Of a stretch of DNA of 64,000 nt, positions 7,264 to 16,536 are shown one piece after another. Below the pieces are notes generated by a model that had not been told where the DNA came from, made no database searches, and saw nothing but the letters and a program-made list of their open reading frames with translations. The stretch spans positions 124,001 through 188,000 of the forward strand of contig JBAOHO010000029.1 of assembly GCA_037045355.1 (NCBI GenBank). Reading direction: 5' to 3'. Numbering within the stretch: the first letter of the stretch is position 1; each line of letters begins with the position of its first letter. The stretch comes from Candidatus Nanopelagicales bacterium. Its GTDB lineage: Bacteria; Actinomycetota; Actinomycetes; S36-B12; GCA-2699445. The position numbers and the translations under genes were made by a program.

Positions 7264-7971
7264 GTGAAAGAGAGTAGCAGTGTCGGTGTCATCGACAAAG
7301 CCGTCACGATTCTCGACGCCCTCGAGGTCGGGCCACTCACCTTGGCTGATCTCACCACGGCAACGGGTATTCCCCGCCCTACCGCACACCGGCTGGCTGT
7401 CGCCTTGGAAGTGCATGGGCTGGTGTCCCGAGACGCCGATGGCCGCTTCAGCCTCGGCCCTCGACTCGCAGACCTGGCCGGCGCAGGGATGGCGGATCGC
7501 ATGTCCGTTGTGGCGCGCCCGATACTTGTCGACCTGCGTGACGCCACCCGAGAGAGCACGCAGTTGTACCGCCGGCGAGGTGACTCACGGATCTGCGTCG
7601 CAGGGGCCGACCTGGAGCAGGGACTGCGCGACACCGTGCCCGTTGGGGCCGTGCTCACGATGACGGCGGGCTCCGCTGCGCAGATCCTGACCGCCTGGGA
7701 TATCGATCCGCATGTGCCCGCCGACGCGGCCTTCTCGGCGCGGACCCTCGCCGCAGTACGTCGGCGCGGTTATGCGCACAGCATGGCCGAGCGGGAACTC
7801 GGTGTTGCGTCATTGTCCGCGCCTGTTCGCGGTGCTTCCGGACGCGTCCTCGCGGCATTGTCGTTGTCGGGACCGATTGAACGACTCGGCAAGGATGCCG
7901 CCGAGCGGCACCGGAAACCACTGCTCGACGCAGCGGCCCGCCTGTCCGCCCTCTTGGCTCCCAACCCCTGA
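7264..7971 (+). CDS. IclR-family transcriptional regulator (NdgR/LtbR-like)
   Basis: DNA-binding regulator of 235 residues, very likely acting on leucine and amino-acid synthesis genes because it sits divergently next to leuC, the conserved position of NdgR in Streptomyces and LtbR in Corynebacterium. A winged helix-turn-helix covers residues about 5-60 (LTLADLTTATGIPRPTAHRL), followed by an IclR effector domain. The GTG start at 7264 lies three bases after the palindrome, so the message may have almost no leader. Confidence 0.92.
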   Translation: MKESSSVGVIDKAVTILDALEVGPLTLADLTTATGIPRPTAHRLAVALEVHGLVSRDADGRFSLGPRLADLAGAGMADRMSVVARPILVDLRDATRESTQLYRRRGDSRICVAGADLEQGLRDTVPVGAVLTMTAGSAAQILTAWDIDPHVPADAAFSARTLAAVRRRGYAHSMAERELGVASLSAPVRGASGRVLAALSLSGPIERLGKDAAERHRKPLLDAAARLSALLAPNP

Positions 7972-7993
7972 CGAAGGCGGCCCCGCGATCACG

Positions 7994-8167
7994 CTAGGGC
8001 TTGTTCACGGCCTTCTTCGCGTACTGCGCCGCCCTGTCGATAGAACTGCTCTTGTTTGGCTGATGACTCTTGGCAGCGTTGGCGGCCCGGTCGATGCCGG
8101 AGTTGATCGTTCCGGAATGTTGACTGGCCAACTCCCGCGCCTGCTTGGCCCACTTCGACAAACCCAT
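7994..8167 (-). CDS. Small Rv0909/MT0933-type antitoxin-like protein
   Basis: A 57-residue, lysine- and alanine-rich protein starting MGLSKWAKQARELASQHS with repeated GIDRAANAAK / SIDRAAQYAKKA segments. This resembles the short amphipathic antitoxin-like family (PF14013) common in actinobacteria. The ATG at 8167 has GAAAGGGG upstream, which favours it over an upstream in-frame start at 8200. No toxin gene is adjacent, so a role in a toxin pair is not shown. Confidence 0.6.
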   Translation of the reverse strand: MGLSKWAKQARELASQHSGTINSGIDRAANAAKSHQPNKSSSIDRAAQYAKKAVNKP

Positions 8168-8319
8168 CGGGTCCCCTTTCTCCACACTCCTACCACCCAA
8201 GCTGAGGGCCCCGAGCCGAAGCCCGAGTCCGCCCGAGCGATTGCCCAGACAGTAATATCAGTATCCAGATTCCGGTATTGCAAACCCTATATTTGAGAGC
8301 ACCTGACAGTTGTCCCTGC

Positions 8320-8365
8320 GAACCTGACCCCCTGTCCGAACCTGACCGCTATCTGTCCGACCCCA
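8320..8365. repeat. Short direct repeats upstream of the DUF368 gene
   Basis: GAACCTGACC occurs twice and CTGTCCGA twice within about 45 bases just before the DUF368 ribosome binding site. Their function is unknown. Confidence 0.4.
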
Positions 8366-8375
8366 AGGAGCGTCG

Positions 8376-9362
8376 ATGTCGCAGAGCACCGGAAACGATG
8401 GTTCAGTGCCGGTGACCGAGTCGCCCTTGCCCAGATCTCGGCTTCGCGAGGCGCCCTGGCACTTCCTGCGCGGTATGGCCATGGGCAGCGCCGACGTCGT
8501 CCCGGGGGTTTCCGGCGGCACAGTCGCGCTGGTGCTGGCCATCTACCAGCGACTTGTCTCCAGTATCCGCAACGGGTCCTCGGCGCTTGGCCTCCTGTTC
8601 CGGATGGATCTGCAGGGCACGGCGGCCCGGCTCCGTCAGGTCGACTGGGTGCTGATCATTCCCCTGATCCTGGGCGTCCTGACCGCGATCGTCCTGCTGG
8701 CGGGCGCCCTCGAGGACCAACTGCAGACACACCCGATCCAGATGTCTGGGCTGTTTCTGGGTCTCGTGGCAGGGTCCACCGTGGTCGCGACGAGTCTGCT
8801 GACCCGCCGCGATCTCACCGAGTGGGCGCTGATCTTGGGCGCCGGGGCCGCATTCTTCGTGGCATTGGGGTTCACCTCGAACTCCTCCGACGATGGCAGC
8901 GCCGGCGAAGTCCCCTTGTGGATCTTCTTCATCTCAGGGGCGATCGCCATCTGCGCGATGATCCTGCCGGGGATCAGCGGATCGTTCCTCTTGGTCGTCA
9001 TGGGGATCTACTCGGCGGTGCTTGCCGCGGTGAGCGACCGCGACTTCGTCGTTCTCTCTGTGTTCATGCTGGGGTGCGTGGTGGGTCTGGCCTTGTTCAG
9101 CCAACTACTGCACTGGGCGTTGACCCACCACTACAACACCGTCATGGCGATCCTGATCGGCCTCATGCTGGGATCGATCCGGGTGCTCTGGCCGTGGCCG
9201 AACGGGGCCGAGAGTGTGGCCCTCGGAGTACCCGATGGGGAGGTTCCGATCACCATCGGACTCGGTCTCGTGGGATTTCTGCTGGTACTGGGGGTCGATG
9301 CCGTGGCCCATCGGCTGGAGCATCGAGGGGCCAAGGACGAGGCGACCGATCTCCAGGTCTGA
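8376..9362 (+). CDS. DUF368 membrane protein, likely undecaprenyl-phosphate translocase (PopT-like)
   Basis: Polytopic inner-membrane protein of 328 residues with about eight to nine hydrophobic segments. It carries both DUF368 signatures: GMAMGSADVVPGVSGGT (residues 33-49) and AMILPGISGSFLLVVMGIY (about 193-211), a pseudo-repeat of two re-entrant motifs. DUF368 proteins have been shown to recycle the lipid carrier C55-P across the membrane. The ATG has AAGGAG upstream. It ends convergently with gcvT. Confidence 0.88.
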   Translation: MSQSTGNDGSVPVTESPLPRSRLREAPWHFLRGMAMGSADVVPGVSGGTVALVLAIYQRLVSSIRNGSSALGLLFRMDLQGTAARLRQVDWVLIIPLILGVLTAIVLLAGALEDQLQTHPIQMSGLFLGLVAGSTVVATSLLTRRDLTEWALILGAGAAFFVALGFTSNSSDDGSAGEVPLWIFFISGAIAICAMILPGISGSFLLVVMGIYSAVLAAVSDRDFVVLSVFMLGCVVGLALFSQLLHWALTHHYNTVMAILIGLMLGSIRVLWPWPNGAESVALGVPDGEVPITIGLGLVGFLLVLGVDAVAHRLEHRGAKDEATDLQV

Positions 9363-9426
9363 ATGGGCGCGCATGCCACGCCGAGAGCCTGCGTCGCAGG
9401 GGCGCGTGATCACCTTGGCGAGTACG

Positions 9427-10512
9427 TCACTTGGGAGAGGACTGCACGAAAGGTGGCTTGACGACCGTCGCACCGACGGCGCGGCCCCTGATGTCCACCG
9501 AGACCTCGTCTCCCGGCTGCACCTCGCGATCCAGCAGCGCGAGGGCGATGCCCTGACCCAAGGACGGCGAAAAGGTCCCCGAGGTCGTGACCCCGATGGT
9601 TCCGGCGTCGTCCATCACCGTCATTCCCGGGCGCGGGACACCACGACCGGTCATGAGCAGCCCACGCAGACGTCGGCCGCCCGGATCCGCTCGCTCCGCC
9701 ACGAGAGCCTCACGACCCGGGAACTCGGGTTTGTCCCATCCCACGGCCCAGCCGAGCATGGCGGCAACCGGACTGATGTCCGCCGAGATCTCATGTCCGT
9801 GCAGCGCGTAGCCCATTTCGGTTCGAAGCGTGTCCCGGGCGCCCAGACCACAGGGTGTCACTTCGGGGACTTCCGCAAGGTGCTCCCACAGGGAGGGAGC
9901 GCCCTCGCTGGCGAGAATCACCTCAAAGCCGAGTTCGCCGGTATAGCCCGTGCGTGAGACGAGTACGGGATGTCCTTCATGCTCGCCGGCCCGCGCAGTC
10001 ATGTACTCCAAGTCCGTGGGCAGTCCCAGGCTCGTCAGGACAGCTGCTGACCGAGGGCCCTGCACCGCCACGATGGCGGTCGACTCACTGTGGTCTGCAA
10101 CGCTGTCCCCCAGGGCTCCTCGAAGAACTTGAAGGACTGCCGCGGTGTTCGCGGCGTTGGGCACGACGAGCGAACGATCGACGGATTCCCGGGTGATGAG
10201 CATGTCGTCGATGACACCGCCGCTCTCATCACACAGAAGGGTGTACTGAACGTCCCCATCCTGCAGGCGGGCAAGGTCATTGGTCAGCACGGTATTGGCC
10301 GCTTCCGCAGCGGCCTCCCCGTTGATCGAGAGGTTCCCCATGTGCGAGACATCGAAGATGCCGCACCCCGACCTGACGGCGCGGTGCTCGGTGACAGTCC
10401 CGGACGGATACTCCAGCGGCATTGACCAGCCCGCGAAATCCCCCATCTTGGCGCCGGAGGCGACATGCCAGGCGTGCATAGGCGTTGTTCGCAGTTCCGA
10501 GTCGCTGGGCAT
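9427..10512 (-). CDS. gcvT: Glycine cleavage system aminomethyltransferase (T protein)
   Basis: Transfers the methylene group from H-protein-bound aminomethyl to tetrahydrofolate. The 361 residues show MGDFAGWSMPLEYPSGTVTEHRAVR near the N-terminus, FDVSHMG, RTGYTGELGFEV, GLGARDTLRTEMGY and the C-terminal GYTTSGTFSPS-type strand (GVTTSGTFSPSLGQGIALA). The catalytic aspartate sits in LQDGDVQYTLL. Other gcv genes are not in the window. The divergent pepA start is 66 bases away. Confidence 0.96.
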   Translation of the reverse strand: MPSDSELRTTPMHAWHVASGAKMGDFAGWSMPLEYPSGTVTEHRAVRSGCGIFDVSHMGNLSINGEAAAEAANTVLTNDLARLQDGDVQYTLLCDESGGVIDDMLITRESVDRSLVVPNAANTAAVLQVLRGALGDSVADHSESTAIVAVQGPRSAAVLTSLGLPTDLEYMTARAGEHEGHPVLVSRTGYTGELGFEVILASEGAPSLWEHLAEVPEVTPCGLGARDTLRTEMGYALHGHEISADISPVAAMLGWAVGWDKPEFPGREALVAERADPGGRRLRGLLMTGRGVPRPGMTVMDDAGTIGVTTSGTFSPSLGQGIALALLDREVQPGDEVSVDIRGRAVGATVVKPPFVQSSPK

Positions 10513-10578
10513 GACCCGACGCTACGCCACGAGCGATAGGGTTCACGAGTCCACCTTGTCGAACGCCCGGAGACTTTC

Positions 10579-12036
10579 GTGCCCGTTGCCAGGCTCGCTG
10601 CAACCACAGCCATCACTGTGCGCGCCGAGACAGTTGTCCTGCTGATCGGGCCCGATGGCCGCGTCCTGGCCCCAGCGTCAGCCTTGCCGCCGGCACCTCG
10701 CCGGGCTCTATCAGATGCGGCCCGCGCTCTCGGCGGTGACGACAACCACCGACTCCCCGGCGCTCTGATCCAGCGGCAGGGAACCGTCATCCTGACGCGA
10801 ACGGCTGACCCTCACGATCTGGAGTCTGTGCGGCGTGCATTCGGTGGTGCCGTGCGTGAACTGACCGATTGCCGATCCCTGGCCATAGTCCCGCCCAGTG
10901 ACGCGCCAAAGATCGTGGCCGCGAGCGCGGAGGGTGCTCTGCTGGGCGCCTACCGATTCACCCGCTACCGCGCCGCGACGACGATCTCACGCGTAAGTGT
11001 GGTCACCGGCTCGCCGGCCACGCGGGACCAGCGCCGGGCTGTCACTGCTTCTGGTGTCGTTGCGGACGCCGTGGCCCTGACCCGCGACCTCGTCAATACG
11101 GCCCCCAATGACCTCGGTCCCGCCGACCTCGCGCGCGCCGCGGGCGACGCCTTCGCAGACACCTCCGTGACGGTGAAGGTGTGGGACGACAAAGCTCTCA
11201 AGAAGGGGCGGTTCGGAGGCCTCACGGCGGTCGGTCAGGGCTCGGCCCGCGGTCCACGCCTGGTTCGGCTCACCTATCGGCCCGAGCGGGCGCGCACTCA
11301 CATTGCACTGGTGGGTAAAGGGATCACGTTCGACTCCGGGGGCCTGTCCATCAAGCCGGCGAAATCCATGGAGTGGATGAAAGCCGACATGGGGGGCGCC
11401 GCGGCAGTTGTCGGCACCCTCAAGGCTGTCGCAGAACTCGGGTTGGACATCGCCCTGACGGGGTGGCTGGCGCTGGCGGAGAACATGCCGAGCGGTACAG
11501 CCCAGCGACCAGGTGACGTGATCACGATCCGCGGCGGAACGACTGTCGAGGTACTCAACACAGACGCCGAGGGTCGGTTGGTCTTGGCCGATGCGCTCGT
11601 CGAGGCTTCGACGGAGAAGCCGGACCGCATCATCGACATCGCGACCCTCACCGGAGCTCAGTTGATCGCACTCGGATCGCGGATGGCGGGCGCCATGGGT
11701 AACGATGAATCGATGCGAACGGATGTCGTGACGGCCGCCGAAGCCGCCGGCGAAATGATGTGGCCGATGCCACTTCCGGCCGAGCAGCGCGCATCGCTCA
11801 ACTCCTCCGTGGCCGATATCGCGAACATCGGCGACCGCAACGGCGGCATGCTCACGGCCGGGATCTTCCTGTCCGAGTTCGTTCCGACTGACATCCCCTG
11901 GGTGCATCTGGACATCGCGGGTCCCGCCTTCAACGAGGGCAGCGAACACGACTACACGCCCAAGGGAGGTACCGGTTTCGGGGTCCGTACCCTCGTCCGC
12001 TACCTGCAAGATGCGACCCCGCAACACCGGCGATGA
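10579..12036 (+). CDS. pepA: Leucyl aminopeptidase (M17)
   Basis: Cytoplasmic two-metal aminopeptidase of 485 residues. The C-terminal catalytic domain holds GKGITFDSGGLSIKP, MKADMGGAAAVVG and the M17 signature NTDAEGRL at residues 327-334, and ends PKGGTGFGVRTLVRYL. The N-terminal macrodomain-like part is more variable. The start is a GTG at 10579. It overlaps or nearly abuts lpdA, an order shared with many actinobacteria (pepA-lpd-sucB). Confidence 0.96.
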   Translation: MPVARLAATTAITVRAETVVLLIGPDGRVLAPASALPPAPRRALSDAARALGGDDNHRLPGALIQRQGTVILTRTADPHDLESVRRAFGGAVRELTDCRSLAIVPPSDAPKIVAASAEGALLGAYRFTRYRAATTISRVSVVTGSPATRDQRRAVTASGVVADAVALTRDLVNTAPNDLGPADLARAAGDAFADTSVTVKVWDDKALKKGRFGGLTAVGQGSARGPRLVRLTYRPERARTHIALVGKGITFDSGGLSIKPAKSMEWMKADMGGAAAVVGTLKAVAELGLDIALTGWLALAENMPSGTAQRPGDVITIRGGTTVEVLNTDAEGRLVLADALVEASTEKPDRIIDIATLTGAQLIALGSRMAGAMGNDESMRTDVVTAAEAAGEMMWPMPLPAEQRASLNSSVADIANIGDRNGGMLTAGIFLSEFVPTDIPWVHLDIAGPAFNEGSEHDYTPKGGTGFGVRTLVRYLQDATPQHRR

Positions 12037-12047
12037 CTGGAGGAACA

Positions 12048-13421
12048 GTGGCCAAGCAGTTCGACATCGTGATTCTCGGGGGCGGCAGCGGCGGTTACGC
12101 CTGCGCCCTGCGCGCGTCCCAACTCGGCCTGTCCGTCGCCCTCATCGAGAAGGACAAACTCGGAGGGACCTGCCTGCATCGCGGCTGCATCCCGACCAAA
12201 GCGCTGCTCCATGCCGCCGAGGTGGCGGACACCGCACGAGACGCCGGCGACTTCGGGGTCCGTGCCGATCTGGTCGGTGTGGATCTCCCAGCCGTGAACA
12301 AGTACAAGGATTCCGTGGTCAATCGGCTCTACAAGGGCCTCAAGGGCTTGGTCAAGAGCCGGGACATCACGTACGTCACCGGCGAAGGCAGGCTGACCGC
12401 TCCCAATGCGGTGACGGTCGCAGGTGAGTCTTACGTCGGCCGCTCAGTGGTGCTGGCGACCGGATCCGTCCCGCGATCCTTGCCCGGGCTCGATATCGGT
12501 GGCCGCATCATGACCAGCGACCAGGCCCTCGAACTCGACTGGATCCCCCGCTCGGTGATCGTCCTGGGGGGAGGCGTCATCGGAGTGGAGTTCGCCAGCG
12601 TCTGGCGCTCGTTCGGCAGTGAGGTGACCATCGTCGAGGCGCTCCCCCGACTGGTACCCGCCGAAGACGCCGCATGCTCCAAGGCCCTCGAGCGTGCGTT
12701 TCGCAAGCGCAAGATCAAATCCCTGACCGGGGTGCGGTTCGCGGCTGCCAGTCAGGACGACACCTCGGTGACGATCACGCTCGAGGACGGCACCACCCTC
12801 TCGGCCGACCTGCTGCTGGTCGCTGTCGGACGGGGCCCCAATACGGCCTCCTTGGGGTATGAGGACCAAGGCATCGCCATGGATCGGGGCTGGGTGACGG
12901 TGGACGACCACCTCCAGACGTCGGTCCCCGGGGTCTACGCGGTCGGGGACATCGTGCCCGGACTTCAACTCGCGCACCGCGGCTTCGCCCAGGGGATTTT
13001 CCTGGCCGAACATCTCGCAGGTCTCGCGCCCCAGCCGATCGATGAGATGGGGATCCCCCGGGTCACGTACTGCGAGCCCGAGGTCGCATCCGTGGGGCTG
13101 ACCCAGGCGCAGGCTGAGGAGCAGTACGGAGCGGACGGGGTCGTCACCTACGAGTACAACCTGGGCGGTAACGGCAAGAGCCAGATCCTGGCCACCACGG
13201 GATTCATCAAGCTCGTGCAGCGCTCCGACGGTCCGGTGATCGGCATCCACATGGTGGGAAGCCGCATGGGGGAACAGATCGGCGAGGCCCAGTTGATCTA
13301 CAACTGGGAGGCGCTGCCCAGCGATGTCGCGTCGCTGATTCACGCCCATCCGACCCAGAACGAAGCGATGGGCGAGGCGCACTTGGCCCTGGCCGGCAAA
13401 CCCCTTCATGCTCACTCGTGA
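12048..13421 (+). CDS. lpdA: Dihydrolipoyl dehydrogenase (E3)
   Basis: FAD enzyme that reoxidises dihydrolipoyl groups of 2-oxoacid dehydrogenases with NAD. It shows FAD binding at VILGGGSGGYACALRA, the redox disulfide GGTCLHRGCIP (residues 39-49), NAD binding at VLGGGVIGVEFAS, GVYAVGDIVPG, and the C-terminal HAHPTQNEAMGEAH base pair. I chose the GTG at 12048 because GGAGGAAC lies just before it. An in-frame ATG at 12033 overlaps the pepA stop as ATGA and would add five residues. Confidence 0.95.
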   Translation: MAKQFDIVILGGGSGGYACALRASQLGLSVALIEKDKLGGTCLHRGCIPTKALLHAAEVADTARDAGDFGVRADLVGVDLPAVNKYKDSVVNRLYKGLKGLVKSRDITYVTGEGRLTAPNAVTVAGESYVGRSVVLATGSVPRSLPGLDIGGRIMTSDQALELDWIPRSVIVLGGGVIGVEFASVWRSFGSEVTIVEALPRLVPAEDAACSKALERAFRKRKIKSLTGVRFAAASQDDTSVTITLEDGTTLSADLLLVAVGRGPNTASLGYEDQGIAMDRGWVTVDDHLQTSVPGVYAVGDIVPGLQLAHRGFAQGIFLAEHLAGLAPQPIDEMGIPRVTYCEPEVASVGLTQAQAEEQYGADGVVTYEYNLGGNGKSQILATTGFIKLVQRSDGPVIGIHMVGSRMGEQIGEAQLIYNWEALPSDVASLIHAHPTQNEAMGEAHLALAGKPLHAHS

Positions 13422-13525
13422 TTGCCGGACGCCCAATGTGTGAATCAGGAACTCGATTCCCGAGTAGCCGGGGCTGCCCGTGAGCGGTAGGGACCAGACC
13501 CGGTCCCGTACGGGCAGATGCCCCT

Positions 13526-13567
13526 GGTTCCGGACCAGATGCACGCGGTTCCGGGTCAGATGCTGAC
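13526..13567. repeat. Two 21-base direct repeats upstream of sucB
   Basis: GGTTCCGGACCAGATGCACGC is followed directly by GGTTCCGGGTCAGATGCTGAC. The copies lie about 52 bases before the sucB start, in the 197-base gap after lpdA. Confidence 0.6.
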
Positions 13568-13618
13568 ATCAGGGGGGCAAGGCGCCAAGATGGTTTCGAA
13601 CGACGAAAGAGGGGCACC

Positions 13619-14605
13619 GTGGCGACAACGGTCGTAATGCCGCAGTTGGGCGAGAGCGTGACTGAAGGGACTGTCACGCGCTGGCTGAAGCGGGTCGGTG
13701 ATCAGGTCCAGGCAGACGAGCCCCTGCTCGAGGTTTCCACGGACAAAGTCGATACGGAGATCCCAGCCCCGGCGTCGGGATTCCTGGTCGCGATCACCGC
13801 GAACGAGGACGACATCGTCGAAGTCGGTGGCGTTCTGGCCACTATTGGCGAGTCGGTCGAGCCAGTCGAGTCCGGAGGGTCGGCACCGTCCGGCGGCCAG
13901 TCCGGCACCCCTCAGCCTCCACCGGCTGCTGCCACCCCACCGGCCCCACCAGTTGCTGCTCCTCCTCCGACCGGCCCCCCGGCCATGCCCCCGCCTTCCG
14001 CGCCTCCGGCTCCCCCCGCTCCCCAGGCCCCCCCAGCCCCCCCGGCCCCCCCAGCCCCCCCGGCAGATCTGTCGCCCACAATGGCAGCGCCCGCGCAGGC
14101 CACATCGGCCCCCGCCGCGTCGGGCACGGAGGTCAGGCTTCCCGAGTTGGGTGAGTCGGTCACCGAGGGGACCGTCACTCGCTGGCTCAAAGCCGTCGGT
14201 GACGAAGTGGGCGTGGACGAACCCCTGCTGGAGATATCCACCGACAAGGTCGATACTGAGATCCCCTCCCCGGTGGCCGGCACTGTGCTGCAGATCGTCG
14301 TGGACACGGATGGGGTCGTCGAGGTCGGTGGGGTTCTGGCAGTTGTCGGCACCCCCGGTGCCGCTGCCACACAACCACCCTCCCCTGCCCCGGCCGAATC
14401 GCCCGACCTGCCGGAGCCTCCGCGGTCGTGGCCACCCGCAGCGCCCGTGCCCCAGGCCGCCAGCCCTGCGCCACCCCCCGCTGCTCCCCCGGTCGCCGCC
14501 CCTCCGGTCACACCCGCCGTGCCCGAGCCTCCCGCCGTGCCCGAGCCTCCCGCCGTGCCCGAGCCTCCCGCCGTGCCCGAGCCACACGGCCACCACGAGC
14601 ACTGA
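13619..14605 (+). CDS. sucB: 2-oxoacid dehydrogenase acyltransferase (E2), N-terminal part with two lipoyl domains
   Basis: First part of the E2 core enzyme. Two lipoyl domains (residues about 1-78 and 168-245) each carry the lipoylation motif STDKVDTEIP, with the modified lysine in DKV. A long proline-alanine linker separates them, and a second linker contains four copies of an 18-base unit. The frame then stops at 14605, while the E3-binding and catalytic domains continue in the next frame from 14610. The combined length 13619-15596 is 3n+1, so one extra base in the linker explains the split. GTG start with GAAAGAGGGG upstream. Confidence 0.85.
   Translation: MATTVVMPQLGESVTEGTVTRWLKRVGDQVQADEPLLEVSTDKVDTEIPAPASGFLVAITANEDDIVEVGGVLATIGESVEPVESGGSAPSGGQSGTPQPPPAAATPPAPPVAAPPPTGPPAMPPPSAPPAPPAPQAPPAPPAPPAPPADLSPTMAAPAQATSAPAASGTEVRLPELGESVTEGTVTRWLKAVGDEVGVDEPLLEISTDKVDTEIPSPVAGTVLQIVVDTDGVVEVGGVLAVVGTPGAAATQPPSPAPAESPDLPEPPRSWPPAAPVPQAASPAPPPAAPPVAAPPVTPAVPEPPAVPEPPAVPEPPAVPEPHGHHEH
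14513..14583 (+). repeat. Four 18-base tandem repeats in the sucB linker
   Basis: CCCGCCGTGCCCGAGCCT occurs four times in tandem, encoding PAVPEP. It lies directly before the point where the sucB reading frame breaks. Confidence 0.9.
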
Positions 14606-14609
14606 CGTG

Positions 14610-15596
14610 ATGGCGGCGCCAACCACCTCTCCACAGGCACCGCCATCAGCGCCACCCTCACCCGCGGCGGAGTCGCCGACCGCCGAGCCGCCTGGTGCTT
14701 ATGTGACCCCACTTGTCCGCAAGCTCGCCGCTGACCATGGAGTCGACCTGGCCACGGTTTCCGGCACCGGAGTCGGTGGGCGGATCCGGCGCCAGGATGT
14801 GATGACGGCGGTTCAGTCCACCGAAGCGCAACACCGCCCTGCAACCGTGGTCGCCCACCAGCCGATCAGTTCGCTGCGGGGAACCACGGAGAAGATGACC
14901 CGGCTGCGTCGGGTCATCGCGGAACGTATGGTCGAGTCGCTTCAAGTGTCCGCGCAGTTGACCACTGTGATCGAGGCCGACGTCACTCGGATCGCGCAGT
15001 TGCGCGAATCGGTGAAGGGACAGTTCGAGTCCCGTGAGGGCGTGAAACTGTCGTTCCTGCCCTTCTTCGCCAAGGCTGTCGTGGAGGCCCTCAAGACCCA
15101 CCCCACCGTGAACGCCAGCATCGACATGGCCGCCGGGACCGTCACGTACCACGGCTCTGAGCATCTCGGCGTCGCAGTCGATACCGAACGCGGCCTGCTG
15201 GTCCCTGTCATCCGGGATGCCGGGGAGCTCAACATCGCCGGTTTGGCTCGGCGGATCGCTGATCTCGCCGAGCGGACCCGGACGAGTGCCGTCACACCGG
15301 ACGAACTGTCTGGCGGGACATTCACGTTGACCAATACGGGCAGCAGGGGGGCCTTGTTCGATACGCCGATCATCAATCAGCCACAGGTTGCCATCCTCGG
15401 AACCGGGACCGTCGTCAAACGTCCCGTCGTGGTAGCCGGTGCTGACGGGTCGGACGTCATCGCGGTGCGATCCATGGTCTACCTGGCCTTGACGTACGAC
15501 CATCGCATCGTTGACGGGGCGGATGCCGCCCGGTTCCTGTCCAGCGTCAAACATCGCCTCGAGGAAGGCTCCTTCGAGGGCGAACTCGGACTATGA
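14610..15596 (+). CDS. sucB: 2-oxoacid dehydrogenase acyltransferase (E2), C-terminal catalytic part
   Basis: Second part of the E2 enzyme, in frame +1 relative to the lipoyl part. It has the peripheral subunit-binding domain (YVTPLVRKLAADHGVDL, GTGVGGRIRRQDV), then the CAT-fold domain with RRVIAERMVESLQ, LTNTGSRGALFDTPIIN and the catalytic DHRIVDGADAARFL. The open frame extends to 13698, but the product upstream of about 14590 is arginine-rich nonsense. I found no ribosome binding site at the ATG at 14610, so a single interrupted gene is likelier than two genes. Confidence 0.85.
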   Translation: MAAPTTSPQAPPSAPPSPAAESPTAEPPGAYVTPLVRKLAADHGVDLATVSGTGVGGRIRRQDVMTAVQSTEAQHRPATVVAHQPISSLRGTTEKMTRLRRVIAERMVESLQVSAQLTTVIEADVTRIAQLRESVKGQFESREGVKLSFLPFFAKAVVEALKTHPTVNASIDMAAGTVTYHGSEHLGVAVDTERGLLVPVIRDAGELNIAGLARRIADLAERTRTSAVTPDELSGGTFTLTNTGSRGALFDTPIINQPQVAILGTGTVVKRPVVVAGADGSDVIAVRSMVYLALTYDHRIVDGADAARFLSSVKHRLEEGSFEGELGL

Positions 15597-15638
15597 CAGT
15601 GGGCGGCGCCTCATGACGTCCGATCGGAGGATCACCTC

Positions 15639-16532
15639 ATGACCGTGGGAATCACGGGTGCGAGCGGAACCATCGGCACTGGACTGGCGGAATCCTTGCG
15701 CGCCGACGGCATTGCGGTGCGCCGTTTCGTACGGCGACCTGCACGCACCCCCGACGAGATCAGCTGGGACCCCGAGGGCCGGTCGATCGACACCGCCGCC
15801 CTGGAATCGGCGGGACTGACCGCAGTCGTCCACCTGGCTGGGGCGGGAGTGGGTGATCGCCGCTGGACCGCCTCCTACAAAGACGAGATCCTGAGTTCCC
15901 GCGTCGCGGGAACGGAGACACTCGCGAAGGCACTGGCCGGCTTGCCGCGGCGGGTGGCCCTGATCAGCGGTTCGGCAATCGGCTACTACGGCGACACGGG
16001 GACCGCGATCGTCGATGAGTCCGCCCTGCCGGGCAGTACCTTCCTCGCCGATGTCGTGGTCCGCTGGGAGTCGGCCACCGCGGCGGCGATCGACGCGGGC
16101 TTGCGGGTGGCATTCGCCCGAACCGGTTTGGTGGTGTCCCGCTCCGGCGGGGCATTCGGCAAGATGGTCCCCATCTTCAAGGCTGGGATCGGCGGTCGGC
16201 TGGGGTCCGGGCGTCAGTGGTGGTCCTTCATCTCCCTGACTGACGAGATCCGTGCCCTCCGTTTCCTGATCGACAACGAACTTGACGGACCGTTCAATCT
16301 GGTGGCACCTCATCCTGTGACCAATAGCGAAGCAGTGCATGATCTGGGCGCGGCTTTGCACCGGCCGGCGGCGTTGCCTGTCCCGTCCTTCGCACTTCGC
16401 ACGGCCCTTGGCGAGTTCGCCAGCGAAATCACCATGAGCCAGGGTGTGGAACCTCGCCGGCTGACGGCTGCCGGCTTCACATGGAATCACCCGACCCTGC
16501 CACAGGCTCTCGCAGCTGAATTGGCCGCCTGA
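15639..16532 (+). CDS. TIGR01777-family NAD(P)-binding epimerase-like protein
   Basis: Atypical short-chain dehydrogenase of 297 residues (YfcH/SDR39U1-like). The N-terminal GITGASGTIGTGLAESL binds the cofactor, followed by VVHLAGAGVGDRRW, SGSAIGYYGDTG in the active-site region and RTGLVVSRSGGAFGKM. Its substrate is unknown in all relatives I recall. It sits 42 bases after sucB and 4 bases before lipB, so it is probably cotranscribed with the lipoate genes, a common actinobacterial arrangement. Confidence 0.9.
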   Translation: MTVGITGASGTIGTGLAESLRADGIAVRRFVRRPARTPDEISWDPEGRSIDTAALESAGLTAVVHLAGAGVGDRRWTASYKDEILSSRVAGTETLAKALAGLPRRVALISGSAIGYYGDTGTAIVDESALPGSTFLADVVVRWESATAAAIDAGLRVAFARTGLVVSRSGGAFGKMVPIFKAGIGGRLGSGRQWWSFISLTDEIRALRFLIDNELDGPFNLVAPHPVTNSEAVHDLGAALHRPAALPVPSFALRTALGEFASEITMSQGVEPRRLTAAGFTWNHPTLPQALAAELAA

Positions 16533-16536
16533 CCTC

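Noticed and set aside
13698..14600. Arginine/proline-rich frame over the sucB lipoyl domains
   Set aside because: Out-of-frame reading of proline-alanine linker codons; lipoyl motifs are in the other frame.
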